From assembly GCA_017883355.1 (NCBI GenBank), contig JADGNS010000354.1:1-5891 (forward strand): a stretch of DNA of 5,891 nt, written 5' to 3'. Source of the stretch: Candidatus Solibacter sp. (GTDB lineage Bacteria > Acidobacteriota > Terriglobia > Bryobacterales > Bryobacteraceae). Position numbers and translations under genes: made by a program. The notes under the pieces were generated by a model, which was not told where the DNA came from, made no database searches, and was given only the letters and a program-made list of their open reading frames with translations. This document shows, one piece after another, positions 1 to 4,999 of this stretch; the stretch's first letter is position 1, and every line of letters begins with the position of its first letter.

Positions 1-183
1 ATCGACTATTCCGATATTCCCGCGCTTACCGACAAACAGCTCACCCAGTTCCGCCGTCCTCCAAAGAAACTGGTGGCCGTGCGTTTGGACGCCGACGTAT
101 TCGAATGGCTTCAGAAATATGGTGCCGGCTATTCCACGCGCATCAATAACGTTCTTCGGGTGGTGATGTCTCAAGGAAGATAG
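1..183 (+). CDS. brnA: BrnA-family antitoxin, C-terminal part (5' end outside window)
   Basis: Frame 1 is open from the first base to a TAG at 181-183 and gives 60 residues. The protein begins IDYSDIPALTD, continues with a PPKKLVAVRLDADVFEWL stretch (about residues 21-38) and ends with GYSTRINNVLRVVM (45-58). This order, an IDYSDIP-type linker, a basic beta strand with RLD, then a short helix-turn-helix-like segment with TRIN, is the signature of the BrnA antitoxin family, whose C-terminal ribbon-helix-helix-type domain binds operator DNA while the N-terminal part wraps the BrnT ribonuclease toxin. What is seen covers nearly all of the usual C-terminal domain; the N-terminus is cut by the window edge. 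In brnTA operons the toxin gene normally precedes brnA, so brnT is expected just left of the window; this cannot be checked here. It is the only supported plus-strand gene in the window. Confidence 0.87.
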   Translation: MDYSDIPALTDKQLTQFRRPPKKLVAVRLDADVFEWLQKYGAGYSTRINNVLRVVMSQGR

Positions 184-767
184 CGGCAAGCGGCAATCGC
201 GTTTTGCCAGCCCGTTTTGCCAGGCGGGGATGGGAAATGTACTTGGCCCGCGCCGTGGTAGCGACTGCTGATCAGACACGGTTGACAGGATAGCTCCCGG
301 ATGGTTCGGCCACTGGCAAACGGCGTTCCCAAAGAAGGGCGTCCGAGCAGTACGTCTCTCGAAGACCTCAACAGCACGATGGCGCCTCCCAGAATGCCGA
401 CTTCCGAGGCGGCTCGCCGACCAAATCAGCTCGTCGGGCGTTACGCGCCCAAGTAGGATTCCGCTGCGCCGACGGCCGGTCATGGGAGAGGTTCAATTTC
501 GATGCAGTCGTTGACAGCACCACGTATTCCCTGCTGGCAGCCGGACATCTTCCGTCTCCGCGAGCGACTCTTCCCGCAGCCGGCGAGTTTCAATGGCGCT
601 TTCCGCCATGATGCGTGGCAGCAGTGGAACTGAATTGCGTGTAGGGGCAAAGACATGTGGCCGGCTTGGAATTTCGGGGTCGCCTCAGGCTAGCAGGCCG
701 CACATCGACTTTGTTGCAATACGTCCTCGGAGGTCCATCCTTGCCAAGAGGTTTAAAAGGGTTCCCT
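184..767. other. Gene-poor intergenic region, no supportable gene
   Basis: About 580 bp between the brnA stop and the end of the small membrane-protein gene. Open frames here (for example 593-844 plus, 171-377 minus) are rich in Arg, Ser and Pro, have no family signature and run into neighbouring genes in the wrong frame, so I treat them as chance frames of GC-rich DNA. I see no tRNA, CRISPR array or insertion-sequence ends. A short tandem repeat lies near the left end (200-223). TTGACA hexamers occur at about 283 and 510 but have no matching -10 at the right distance. The two gene ends facing this gap are convergent (brnA plus, membrane protein minus), so a terminator is expected, but no GC-stem with a T-tract is visible. 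Confidence 0.6.
200..223. repeat. Tandem 11-bp direct repeat, period 13
   Basis: The 11-mer CGTTTTGCCAG occurs at 200-210 and again at 213-223, separated by two bases. It starts 17 nt after the brnA stop codon. The GGCAA at 192-196 can also pair with TTGCC at 204-208, giving a 5-bp stem with a 7-nt loop, but there is no following T-tract, so it is not a convincing terminator. The function is unknown; replication slippage is the simplest origin. Confidence 0.5.
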
Positions 768-1199
768 TCAATTCATCCCGCACTGTTGCGCTGTCAATAC
801 GAGGTCCGCAACAACGGTACGTTGATCCTTCTTCTGCCATTTGAAATCGACTTCCACTCCTCGCTTGAGAACGTCTCTAATCACCTCCGTCCCGCACTTT
901 TGTTTCTTGAAGGCAGACAAAAGGCCAGAAAGCTCATCGGCAGGGATCTCGCCCTCCCCCGGTGCAATATTCACCATCGTGAAAGTAAAAGCGAGCCTCT
1001 TTCCCGGGCCCACCGCCACACGTTCCGCGCGCGTTTCGCGATCCTGCATCGCGGGCAACTCTCGATTCAAGTCGGTGGCTATCGTCTTCAAGTACTGCGT
1101 TGTTTCGCGAGATCTGGTCCAAGCCTTGATGAATCCCACGAAACCCAAGAACAACATCACCAGGACCGCGGCGAGGATCTGAAGTTTTCCAAATCGCAT
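768..1199 (-). CDS. Small single-pass membrane-anchored hypothetical protein with two conserved-looking cysteines
   Basis: A 143-residue protein of unknown function. Residues 1-6 are a short basic N-terminus, 7-25 are a strongly hydrophobic helix (LQILAAVLVMLFLGFVGFI), and the rest is soluble, so it is predicted to be anchored in the inner membrane with the C-terminal domain outside, or secreted if the helix is cleaved. The soluble part has the pattern LNRELPAMQDRETR (44-57) followed by a GPGKRLAFTFTMVN strand (64-77) and, at the end, Cys102, an L-x-x-G-x-x-x-x-F strand motif around 111-119 and Cys140. I recall this pattern (lead strand ending in V/N, C...L..G...Y...C) from small bacterial exported hypothetical proteins; the two cysteines could form a disulfide. 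That resemblance is from memory, not a search. The start ATG at 1199-1197 is preceded by a purine-rich AGAAAGAGAA that could serve as a weak ribosome binding site. The upstream TPR-like frame overlaps its start by 43 nt. Confidence 0.68.
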   Translation of the reverse strand: MRFGKLQILAAVLVMLFLGFVGFIKAWTRSRETTQYLKTIATDLNRELPAMQDRETRAERVAVGPGKRLAFTFTMVNIAPGEGEIPADELSGLLSAFKKQKCGTEVIRDVLKRGVEVDFKWQKKDQRTVVADLVLTAQQCGMN

Positions 1200-1759
1200 A
1201 CATTCTCTTTCTGGTAGCGCCGGGCATGAAAACCAGGCTGGGTTGACTCACATCGGTACTCGCGCAAAACATCCTCTGACGGGATCATGCGCCCGCCAAG
1301 CCTCACTCGGTTCCTATCGGTGAGGACATCGGACTGCAACGTCGCGTGCATCCTGACGGACGCCGCTTCGCGCGCCCGGTACAGCGGCATAAATGACGGG
1401 CGTCCGGTGATCGCCGCCGGCGTGGAGAATTCATAGTGGTTAATACCCCTCATGAGGTAATACGGATTTGCGGCGCCGAACCGGACATAGGCTGGGCGCG
1501 CGGCCGGGATGGGGTAATCGGTTGGTGGAGGATTCAGACGGGCGTGGATGGCCGATACTTCCGCGAGCGCCGCCTCCGCTTCCCGGTAGTGGCCAAGATC
1601 GGTTTCGGCGCCGGCCTTCCATAACGGGGTATTGGCAAAGCCGTGAGTACCGGATTGGTTGACGCGGCGCAACACATCGAGACACTGCGTGATGGGCACG
1701 AGGCCTTCTTCGATCCTGCCGTAGCGGAAAAGATGAAGACCGTAGGCCTCCCGTGCCAT
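1157..1759 (-). CDS. TPR-like protein fragment, probable degraded remnant
   Basis: A 200-codon open frame. Residues about 4-32 (AYGLHLFRYGRIEEGL...) and 41-75 (FANTPLWKAGAETDLGHYREAEAAL) have the spacing of two tetratricopeptide repeats of the kind found in long TPR arrays, including those behind Ser/Thr kinase domains. The following 95 residues (about 76-170) look protein-like but match nothing I recognise. The last 30 residues, after about 170, are basic and low in hydrophobics and run 43 nt into the start of the next gene, which suggests the original 3' end was lost. At the 5' side there is no Shine-Dalgarno before the ATG, and the frame closes with a stop at 1789-1787, only nine codons upstream, so no upstream domain is attached. 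I infer a 5'- and 3'-truncated gene rather than a complete two-repeat protein. It could still be expressed as a small TPR protein. Its 5' end lies 16 nt from an inverted repeat that might mark the breakpoint. Confidence 0.45.
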   Translation of the reverse strand: MAREAYGLHLFRYGRIEEGLVPITQCLDVLRRVNQSGTHGFANTPLWKAGAETDLGHYREAEAALAEVSAIHARLNPPPTDYPIPAARPAYVRFGAANPYYLMRGINHYEFSTPAAITGRPSFMPLYRAREAASVRMHATLQSDVLTDRNRVRLGGRMIPSEDVLREYRCESTQPGFHARRYQKENVCDLENFRSSPRSW

Positions 1760-1775
1760 GAGTGTGAAAGGTCTA

Positions 1776-1859
1776 GGCCAGGGGATTCACCTGAGGCTAC
1801 CGGTTGAAAGGGAACCCAAGAGGACTTCGGGGGCCGCCGAGGACTCACATCCCCTGGCC
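1776..1859. repeat. Perfect 11-bp inverted repeat enclosing 62 bp
   Basis: GGCCAGGGGAT at 1776-1786 is exactly complementary in reverse to ATCCCCTGGCC at 1849-1859. The enclosed 62 bp contains no gene. Next to each arm, on the inner side, are TCAC (1787-1790) and CTCAC (1844-1848), so the two ends also share a short direct similarity (GGATTCAC and GGACTCAC). The element lies between the hicA stop and the start of the TPR-like frame. It could be a long-loop RNA hairpin on the hicBA transcript, or the termini of a tiny non-autonomous element. No flanking target-site duplication is evident, so the mobile-element reading is weak. Confidence 0.55.
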
Positions 1860-1878
1860 GCACAAGACGGCCGAGCGA

Positions 1879-2106
1879 CTAGCCGAGTTCGTCCCAGTAG
1901 TCCGCACTGATGTGGGCTTGGCTGAGAATGCTGTGTAACGTACCGACAGGAATCTCGGATTTCCTTGGCACAATGGCCGTATCGACAACCTCACCCGAGC
2001 GTCGCACGAACTTGACATGGCTCCCTTTCTGGCTGGTTTCGACAAAGCCGGCCGCCTCGAGACGGCGCTTCACCTCGCGGAAAGGTTGGGGCTTAAGCCG
2101 CCCCAA
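1879..2106 (-). CDS. hicA: HicA-family mRNA interferase toxin (TTG start)
   Basis: A 75-residue protein of the HicA (YcfA-like) family, small toxins with a double-stranded-RNA-binding fold that cleave mRNA and are neutralised by HicB. Residues 9-21 (FREVKRRLEAAGF) form the first helix. QKGSHVKF (26-33) holds the catalytic histidine, predicted His30, in the family's G-S-H motif. Residues 43-48 (TAIVPR) are the basic strand, and VGTLHSILSQAHIS (54-67) is the C-terminal GTL-x-S-I-L-x-Q-A helix. Length is normal for this branch (longer than the 58-residue E. coli HicA). The start is TTG at 2106-2104; it is chosen because it gives the usual G-R-L-K-P N-terminus and has GAGG six bases upstream (2116-2113). 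The gene overlaps the end of hicB by 14 nt, so the two are translated from one transcript in hicB-hicA order. No residues of the active site appear to be missing. Confidence 0.9.
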   Translation of the reverse strand: MGRLKPQPFREVKRRLEAAGFVETSQKGSHVKFVRRSGEVVDTAIVPRKSEIPVGTLHSILSQAHISADYWDELG

Positions 2107-2109
2107 CCT
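2083..2109 (-). promoter_or_regulatory. 10-bp perfect hairpin over the hicB stop / hicA start
   Basis: On the transcript the sequence reads AGGUUGGGGC, a 7-nt loop GGCUUAA, then GCCCCAACCU: ten uninterrupted base pairs, seven of them G-C. The hicA start UUG (2106-2104) lies in the 5' arm. The hicB stop UAA (2095-2093) is the last three bases of the loop. The GAGG ribosome site of hicA (2116-2113) is just outside the stem. Such an arrangement would block initiation at hicA unless ribosomes finishing hicB open the stem, which would keep toxin synthesis dependent on antitoxin synthesis. The base pairing is seen directly; the role is inferred. Confidence 0.6.
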
Positions 2110-2299
2110 CGACCTCGATCAAGCGGACCTGAGGCGGCCGTGTTGCTTGTGGCGGTTCGAAGTGCAGTTCCATCGCTTCCTTGAGGTTGGCAAGGGCCTC
2201 TTCCTCGGTGTCCCCCTGGCTGGCGACGTCGAGTTCGAGGCACTGGGAGACATACCACCGCCCCTCGCGCCAAACGGTAGCCGCAAATGGTCGCTTCAT
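2093..2299 (-). CDS. hicB: HicB-family antitoxin, short form without DNA-binding domain
   Basis: A 68-residue protein starting MKRPFAATVWREGRWYV. The stretch GRWYVSQCLELDVASQG (13-29) followed by DTEEEALANLKEA (30-42) is the hallmark of the HicB partial RNase-H-like domain that binds and inhibits HicA. The frame is open further upstream to 2443, but the upstream residues are unlike the family, whose members begin at this M-K-R position, so ATG at 2299 is chosen. The only Shine-Dalgarno-like bases are GAGG two bases before the ATG, which is unusually close. Full-length HicB proteins carry a C-terminal ribbon-helix-helix or helix-turn-helix domain and are about 110-150 residues; this one ends about 26 residues after the E-A-L helix, so it lacks a DNA-binding domain, as in other short HicBs. 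It precedes and overlaps hicA. HicB and HicA would form a tight complex in the cytoplasm. Confidence 0.9.
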   Translation of the reverse strand: MKRPFAATVWREGRWYVSQCLELDVASQGDTEEEALANLKEAMELHFEPPQATRPPQVRLIEVEVGAA

Positions 2300-2472
2300 G
2301 ACCTCATTGTTCCACAGCCAAGGGGGCTTCGGTACATCTGCGTTCCGCCGCGATCCAACCGGAATCCGGGACGGGAGGAGCTTCCCAGAAGAGGACTTAT
2401 GGACAGCGACGGCCGAATCCCGGCAGTCTCCGAGTGGCACCATCCGCCCGCGGCGATCATACCGCCGGATGG

Positions 2473-2496
2473 AGCCTCTTTACTTGCCCAGAGGCT
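2473..2496 (-). other. 7-bp hairpin downstream of the S9 peptidase gene
   Basis: AGCCTCT (2473-2479) pairs perfectly with AGAGGCT (2490-2496) around a 10-nt loop. It begins 46 nt after the stop of the peptidase gene on the transcribed strand. There is no T-tract after it, so it is at best a weak or factor-assisted terminator or a 3'-end stabiliser. An alternative 6-bp pairing, CTTGCC (2483-2488) with GGCAAG (2507-2512), overlaps it and could compete with it. Confidence 0.25.
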
Positions 2497-2541
2497 AACT
2501 GCAGTAGGCAAGAATGCCCTTGACCCTGGGCGGTAAACCTG

Positions 2542-4515
2542 TCAGCGTGTCCGCTCGCCTAGGGTGGGGCTCCTTCCCATGAGATATTGATCGAACCATG
2601 CGATCGTGCGCCTGATGGAGTCAATCTGGTTCTCACGTTTCACGAACCCGTGACCTTCATTCGCATAATAGTGAACATCCACCGTCCGACCTTCCTTTTT
2701 GAGGATATCGACCACTTGTTGCGCCTCTTCCTTCGGCACGCGCGGATCATTGTCGCCCTGCAATACGAGCAGCGGCGCCTTCGCATTGCGAATGTAGGTG
2801 ATGGGCGAATCCTCTTCGTAGATCTTGCGGTTTGTGTCGGGATTCCCGAGCAGCGCTTTCAGGTACTCGGTCAGTGACGGGTCCGAACTCTTAAGCATGG
2901 TAAGCCAGCTGATGATCCCATACTCTTCCACGGCTGCGGCCCAGATATCGGACGTCTTACCAATCGCCATGAGGGTCATGAAACCGCCGTAGGACCCACC
3001 AGTAATTCCGATTTTCTTGGGATCGACGTAACCGGTCGCCTTGAGAAAGTCCACTGCCGCGACTTCATCCTTCAAATCGCCACCGCCGAGGTCCTGGAAG
3101 TTCGCCTTCTGGAAGTCCAGGCCGTAACCAGTGGATCCGCGTGGGTTGGGGGCGATGCAGATATAGCCACGCGAGGTCAGCGCCGCCACATCGGTGTTCC
3201 AATAGTCAACCATCTGGCCAGTGGGGCCCCCGTGCGGCATTACGAGCGCTGGGTTACTCCCGTCCCGCTTCAGATTGAACGGTACCCAGAGGAGCGCGGT
3301 GATGATTTTGCCGTCGAAGCTCTTGTAATGGACGATCTGGGAGGGCGGAAGCGGCGTTGTGCGCAAACTGGCAATCGTGGAGAAAGTCAGCTGCTCGGCA
3401 TGACCGGTGACGAGATTGTAGACCCAAAGGTCTCCAGGCTGGTTTGAGGCCTCGTGCGAAACGATCACTCGGTCGCTCTGCGGCGCGAATTCGTTGGGAT
3501 TACCGGAGAAAGCATTCAGGCCGTGTGGCAGGGCAACCTTCTCCGCCCGGTTGGTTAAGCGATCCGCAAGATAGGCATCGATCACTCCGTCTTCATTCAC
3601 AACGTAGGAGTATTTCTTGCCGTCGGGCGAAAAGTTCCCTGCGAAGGCTTCCCATTTCAAGTCGGTAACCCACGTGACCTTCCGGCTCGCGATATCCAGG
3701 AGGGCGATGTTCATGTAGCCGCCCTTGGCATCCGAACTGAGCAGGATTGTCCCCCCGTCGGGCGAAAGCGATGAGCCGAGATAGCGAATCGTGCCCGTGT
3801 GGGAGGTGAGGTTCTCCAGCTTTCCGGTCTTTACATCGATCTGGTAAACGTCGGCGTCGGTGAAGGGAGGGTTCACTCGACCGGCATAGATGGTTTTGTC
3901 GTCACTGCTCCACGCAACCGCGTTCCAGGAATAACCGGGTTGCTGCTCGTTAGTCAGCTTATGAACCTTGTGCGTACCCCAGTCAAGCAGGGCGATGTCG
4001 TACTGAGAGCCTTCCTTGGGCTTGTAGGCGAAGGCAACGGTATGGCCGTCGTGAGACCAGACCGGACCCTGCTCGCGAATAGTCGCCGTGTTGGTCAGAT
4101 TGACCGCCTCGCCGCCGTCACTCGGTATCGCCCAAAGGTCCCAAAGCTCGTCACCCGCGTGGTCCTGCTGGTAGACGATCCATTTGCCGTCCGGTGACCA
4201 CGCGGCGCTGTACTGCCGGTCGTCGGACTGGCTTAGCTGGATGGGCCATCCCCCTGAGGCGCGCACCTTCCACAGATTGGAACGGCCGGAAATATCTGTG
4301 GTGAATAAAATTTGCTGTCCGTCAGGTGACCAGGCGGCACCAAAAACACTGCGTGTGTAATAGAGGTCGTCGACGGGTGCCGGCCTGGCAGCCGAGTTGG
4401 ACGTTGAGACCACCGACTTCGGATCGGTGATGGGGCGATCGTCAGGTCCCGTGGACCCGTTCAAAGGCTCCCATTGGCTGGAGCAAATGACTATGAGCAA
4501 TCCTAACAAGCGCAT
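2542..4515 (-). CDS. S9-family serine peptidase (prolyl oligopeptidase / acylaminoacyl-peptidase type) with TolB-like beta-propeller
   Basis: A 657-residue serine peptidase of the alpha/beta-hydrolase S9 family that cleaves short peptides. Residues 1-19 are a short hydrophobic leader after Met-Arg, consistent with export, although no clear cleavage site is visible. Residues about 50-390 form a beta-propeller with repeated PD40/WD-like blades: AWSPDG at 61 and 105, WSHDG at 153, AWSSDD at 201, SLSPDG at 249, NFSPDG at 294. The propeller filters substrates by size. The catalytic domain spans about 395-647: HGGP (428-431) and NPRGSTGYG (457-465) line the oxyanion region, the nucleophile is Ser508 in GGSYGGF, the acid is Asp590 in GDNDPRVP, and the base is His622 in NEGHGF. 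All three residues of the triad are present and the length is normal for the S9C (acylaminoacyl-peptidase, dipeptidyl-peptidase-5-like) group. The exact substrate cannot be told from sequence. The ATG at 4515-4513 has an excellent ribosome site five bases upstream. It appears to be transcribed alone: the next gene on the strand upstream ends 484 bp away. Confidence 0.95.
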   Translation of the reverse strand: MRLLGLLIVICSSQWEPLNGSTGPDDRPITDPKSVVSTSNSAARPAPVDDLYYTRSVFGAAWSPDGQQILFTTDISGRSNLWKVRASGGWPIQLSQSDDRQYSAAWSPDGKWIVYQQDHAGDELWDLWAIPSDGGEAVNLTNTATIREQGPVWSHDGHTVAFAYKPKEGSQYDIALLDWGTHKVHKLTNEQQPGYSWNAVAWSSDDKTIYAGRVNPPFTDADVYQIDVKTGKLENLTSHTGTIRYLGSSLSPDGGTILLSSDAKGGYMNIALLDIASRKVTWVTDLKWEAFAGNFSPDGKKYSYVVNEDGVIDAYLADRLTNRAEKVALPHGLNAFSGNPNEFAPQSDRVIVSHEASNQPGDLWVYNLVTGHAEQLTFSTIASLRTTPLPPSQIVHYKSFDGKIITALLWVPFNLKRDGSNPALVMPHGGPTGQMVDYWNTDVAALTSRGYICIAPNPRGSTGYGLDFQKANFQDLGGGDLKDEVAAVDFLKATGYVDPKKIGITGGSYGGFMTLMAIGKTSDIWAAAVEEYGIISWLTMLKSSDPSLTEYLKALLGNPDTNRKIYEEDSPITYIRNAKAPLLVLQGDNDPRVPKEEAQQVVDILKKEGRTVDVHYYANEGHGFVKRENQIDSIRRTIAWFDQYLMGRSPTLGERTR

Positions 4516-4520
4516 TCCAA

Positions 4521-4527
4521 CCTCCTT
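4521..4527 (-). promoter_or_regulatory. Strong Shine-Dalgarno of the S9 peptidase gene
   Basis: On the minus strand AAGGAGG is followed by TTGGA and then the ATG at 4515. This near-consensus site with five-base spacing fixes the start codon and is the best ribosome binding site in the window. Confidence 0.85.
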
Positions 4528-4626
4528 CCCATTAGGGTCCCTGGCGCTTTGCGCTATCGCTGCAGGCTAAGACAGACCGTCGCGATTAGATCCGCAAGTT
4601 CCGTTCTGACCGTCCGGGATTAGCAA

Positions 4627-4632
4627 AGTATA
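4627..4632 (-). promoter_or_regulatory. Possible -10 element upstream of the S9 peptidase
   Basis: TATACT on the minus strand, directly preceded by GTG, lies about 110 nt before the peptidase start and is the best -10-like hexamer in the gap. No acceptable -35 hexamer is found 16-18 bp upstream (the bases there are CCCAGT-like), and the adjacent GC palindrome 4652-4670 occupies that position. The call is tentative. Confidence 0.22.
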
Positions 4633-4651
4633 CACCCAGCGTCCTGCAGAC

Positions 4652-4670
4652 TGGGGCGCGCGCCGCCCCA
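4652..4670. repeat. GC-rich palindrome, possible operator
   Basis: TGGGGCG (4652-4658) and CGCCCCA (4664-4670) are perfect reverse complements separated by CGCGC. The site falls where a -35 region or operator would sit relative to the candidate -10 at 4627-4632 for the peptidase gene. It may be a regulator site or merely a product of high GC. Confidence 0.3.
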
Positions 4671-4938
4671 ACGGCAGGAACGCAGCCTCCGCGCCCTTTG
4701 GCGCAGTCTCCGCGATCACCGCCACCCCTTTCTACCGGCGGAAGGCCAGCAACGGTTTGGCGATTGTGGAGGAAGTGCCTATCACCGGATGCCCGCCGCT
4801 CATCGGCCGATGGAGACTAAGAAACGCGCCAACGTCCGGGGATCGCCGATTCGCGGATCTGCCGGCCGGCGGCATGCTCCTCGGAAACGCCCTCGCGGAG
4901 ATCATGCTTCCGCCGGCTGCGCCGGGTTGCGACGCTTC

Positions 4939-4958
4939 CCCCAAAACGACTCTTGGGG
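4939..4958 (-). other. Small hairpin downstream of the glycosyltransferase gene
   Basis: CCCCAA (4939-4944) pairs with TTGGGG (4953-4958) around an 8-nt loop. It begins 42 nt after the glycosyltransferase stop codon. On the transcript the stem is followed by GAAGCGUCGC and not by a U-tract, so it does not meet the criteria for an intrinsic terminator. It is recorded as the only stem near that 3' end. Confidence 0.25.
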
Positions 4959-4999
4959 CGTTTGGCGGCAGAATCCCGGCAGTTTCCGCTTCGCACGCC

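Larger units (their letters stand above)
4516..4999. other. 484-bp intergenic region between glycosyltransferase and peptidase genes
   Basis: This gap holds the peptidase ribosome site and probably its promoter, plus the 3' flank of the glycosyltransferase. It has two small palindromes (4652-4670 and 4939-4958) and no RNA gene that I recognise. It is unusually open: a plus-strand frame runs without stop from 4610 to 5107, and the minus strand is open at 4944-4732 and again, in the same frame, from 4731 to about 4570. None of these frames has a recognisable domain or a good ribosome site, so no gene is called. Long chance frames are common at this GC content, although the double openness is a reason to look for a decayed or repeated element. 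Confidence 0.55.

Noticed and set aside
657..1217. 186-codon plus-strand frame opposite the small membrane protein
   Set aside because: Composition is Arg/Ser/Leu-rich without a domain. The minus-strand frame has a proper transmembrane helix and a family-like pattern, so the plus frame is its antisense shadow.
2093..2443. Longer HicB starting at 2443
   Set aside because: The 48 extra residues do not resemble HicB proteins, which begin at the M-K-R position used here. The extension is chance open frame in the upstream region.
1910..2536. 208-codon plus-strand frame across hicBA
   Set aside because: It is antisense to two genes with clear family motifs and has no motif of its own.
3799..4197. 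132-codon plus-strand frame inside the peptidase gene
   Set aside because: It lies wholly antisense to the conserved propeller coding sequence and has no recognisable features.
4483..4515. Lipoprotein signal (Cys11 of the peptidase)
   Set aside because: The residues before the cysteine are I-V-I, with Ile at -1, which does not fit the lipobox requirement for Gly, Ala or Ser there.
4732..4944. 70-codon minus-strand frame in the intergenic region as a gene
   Set aside because: No ribosome site, no recognised domain, and a plus-strand frame over the same bases is equally open; evidence is insufficient for a gene call.
4939..4958. Intrinsic terminator for the glycosyltransferase
   Set aside because: The stem is only 6 bp and is followed by GAAGCG on the transcript with no U-tract.
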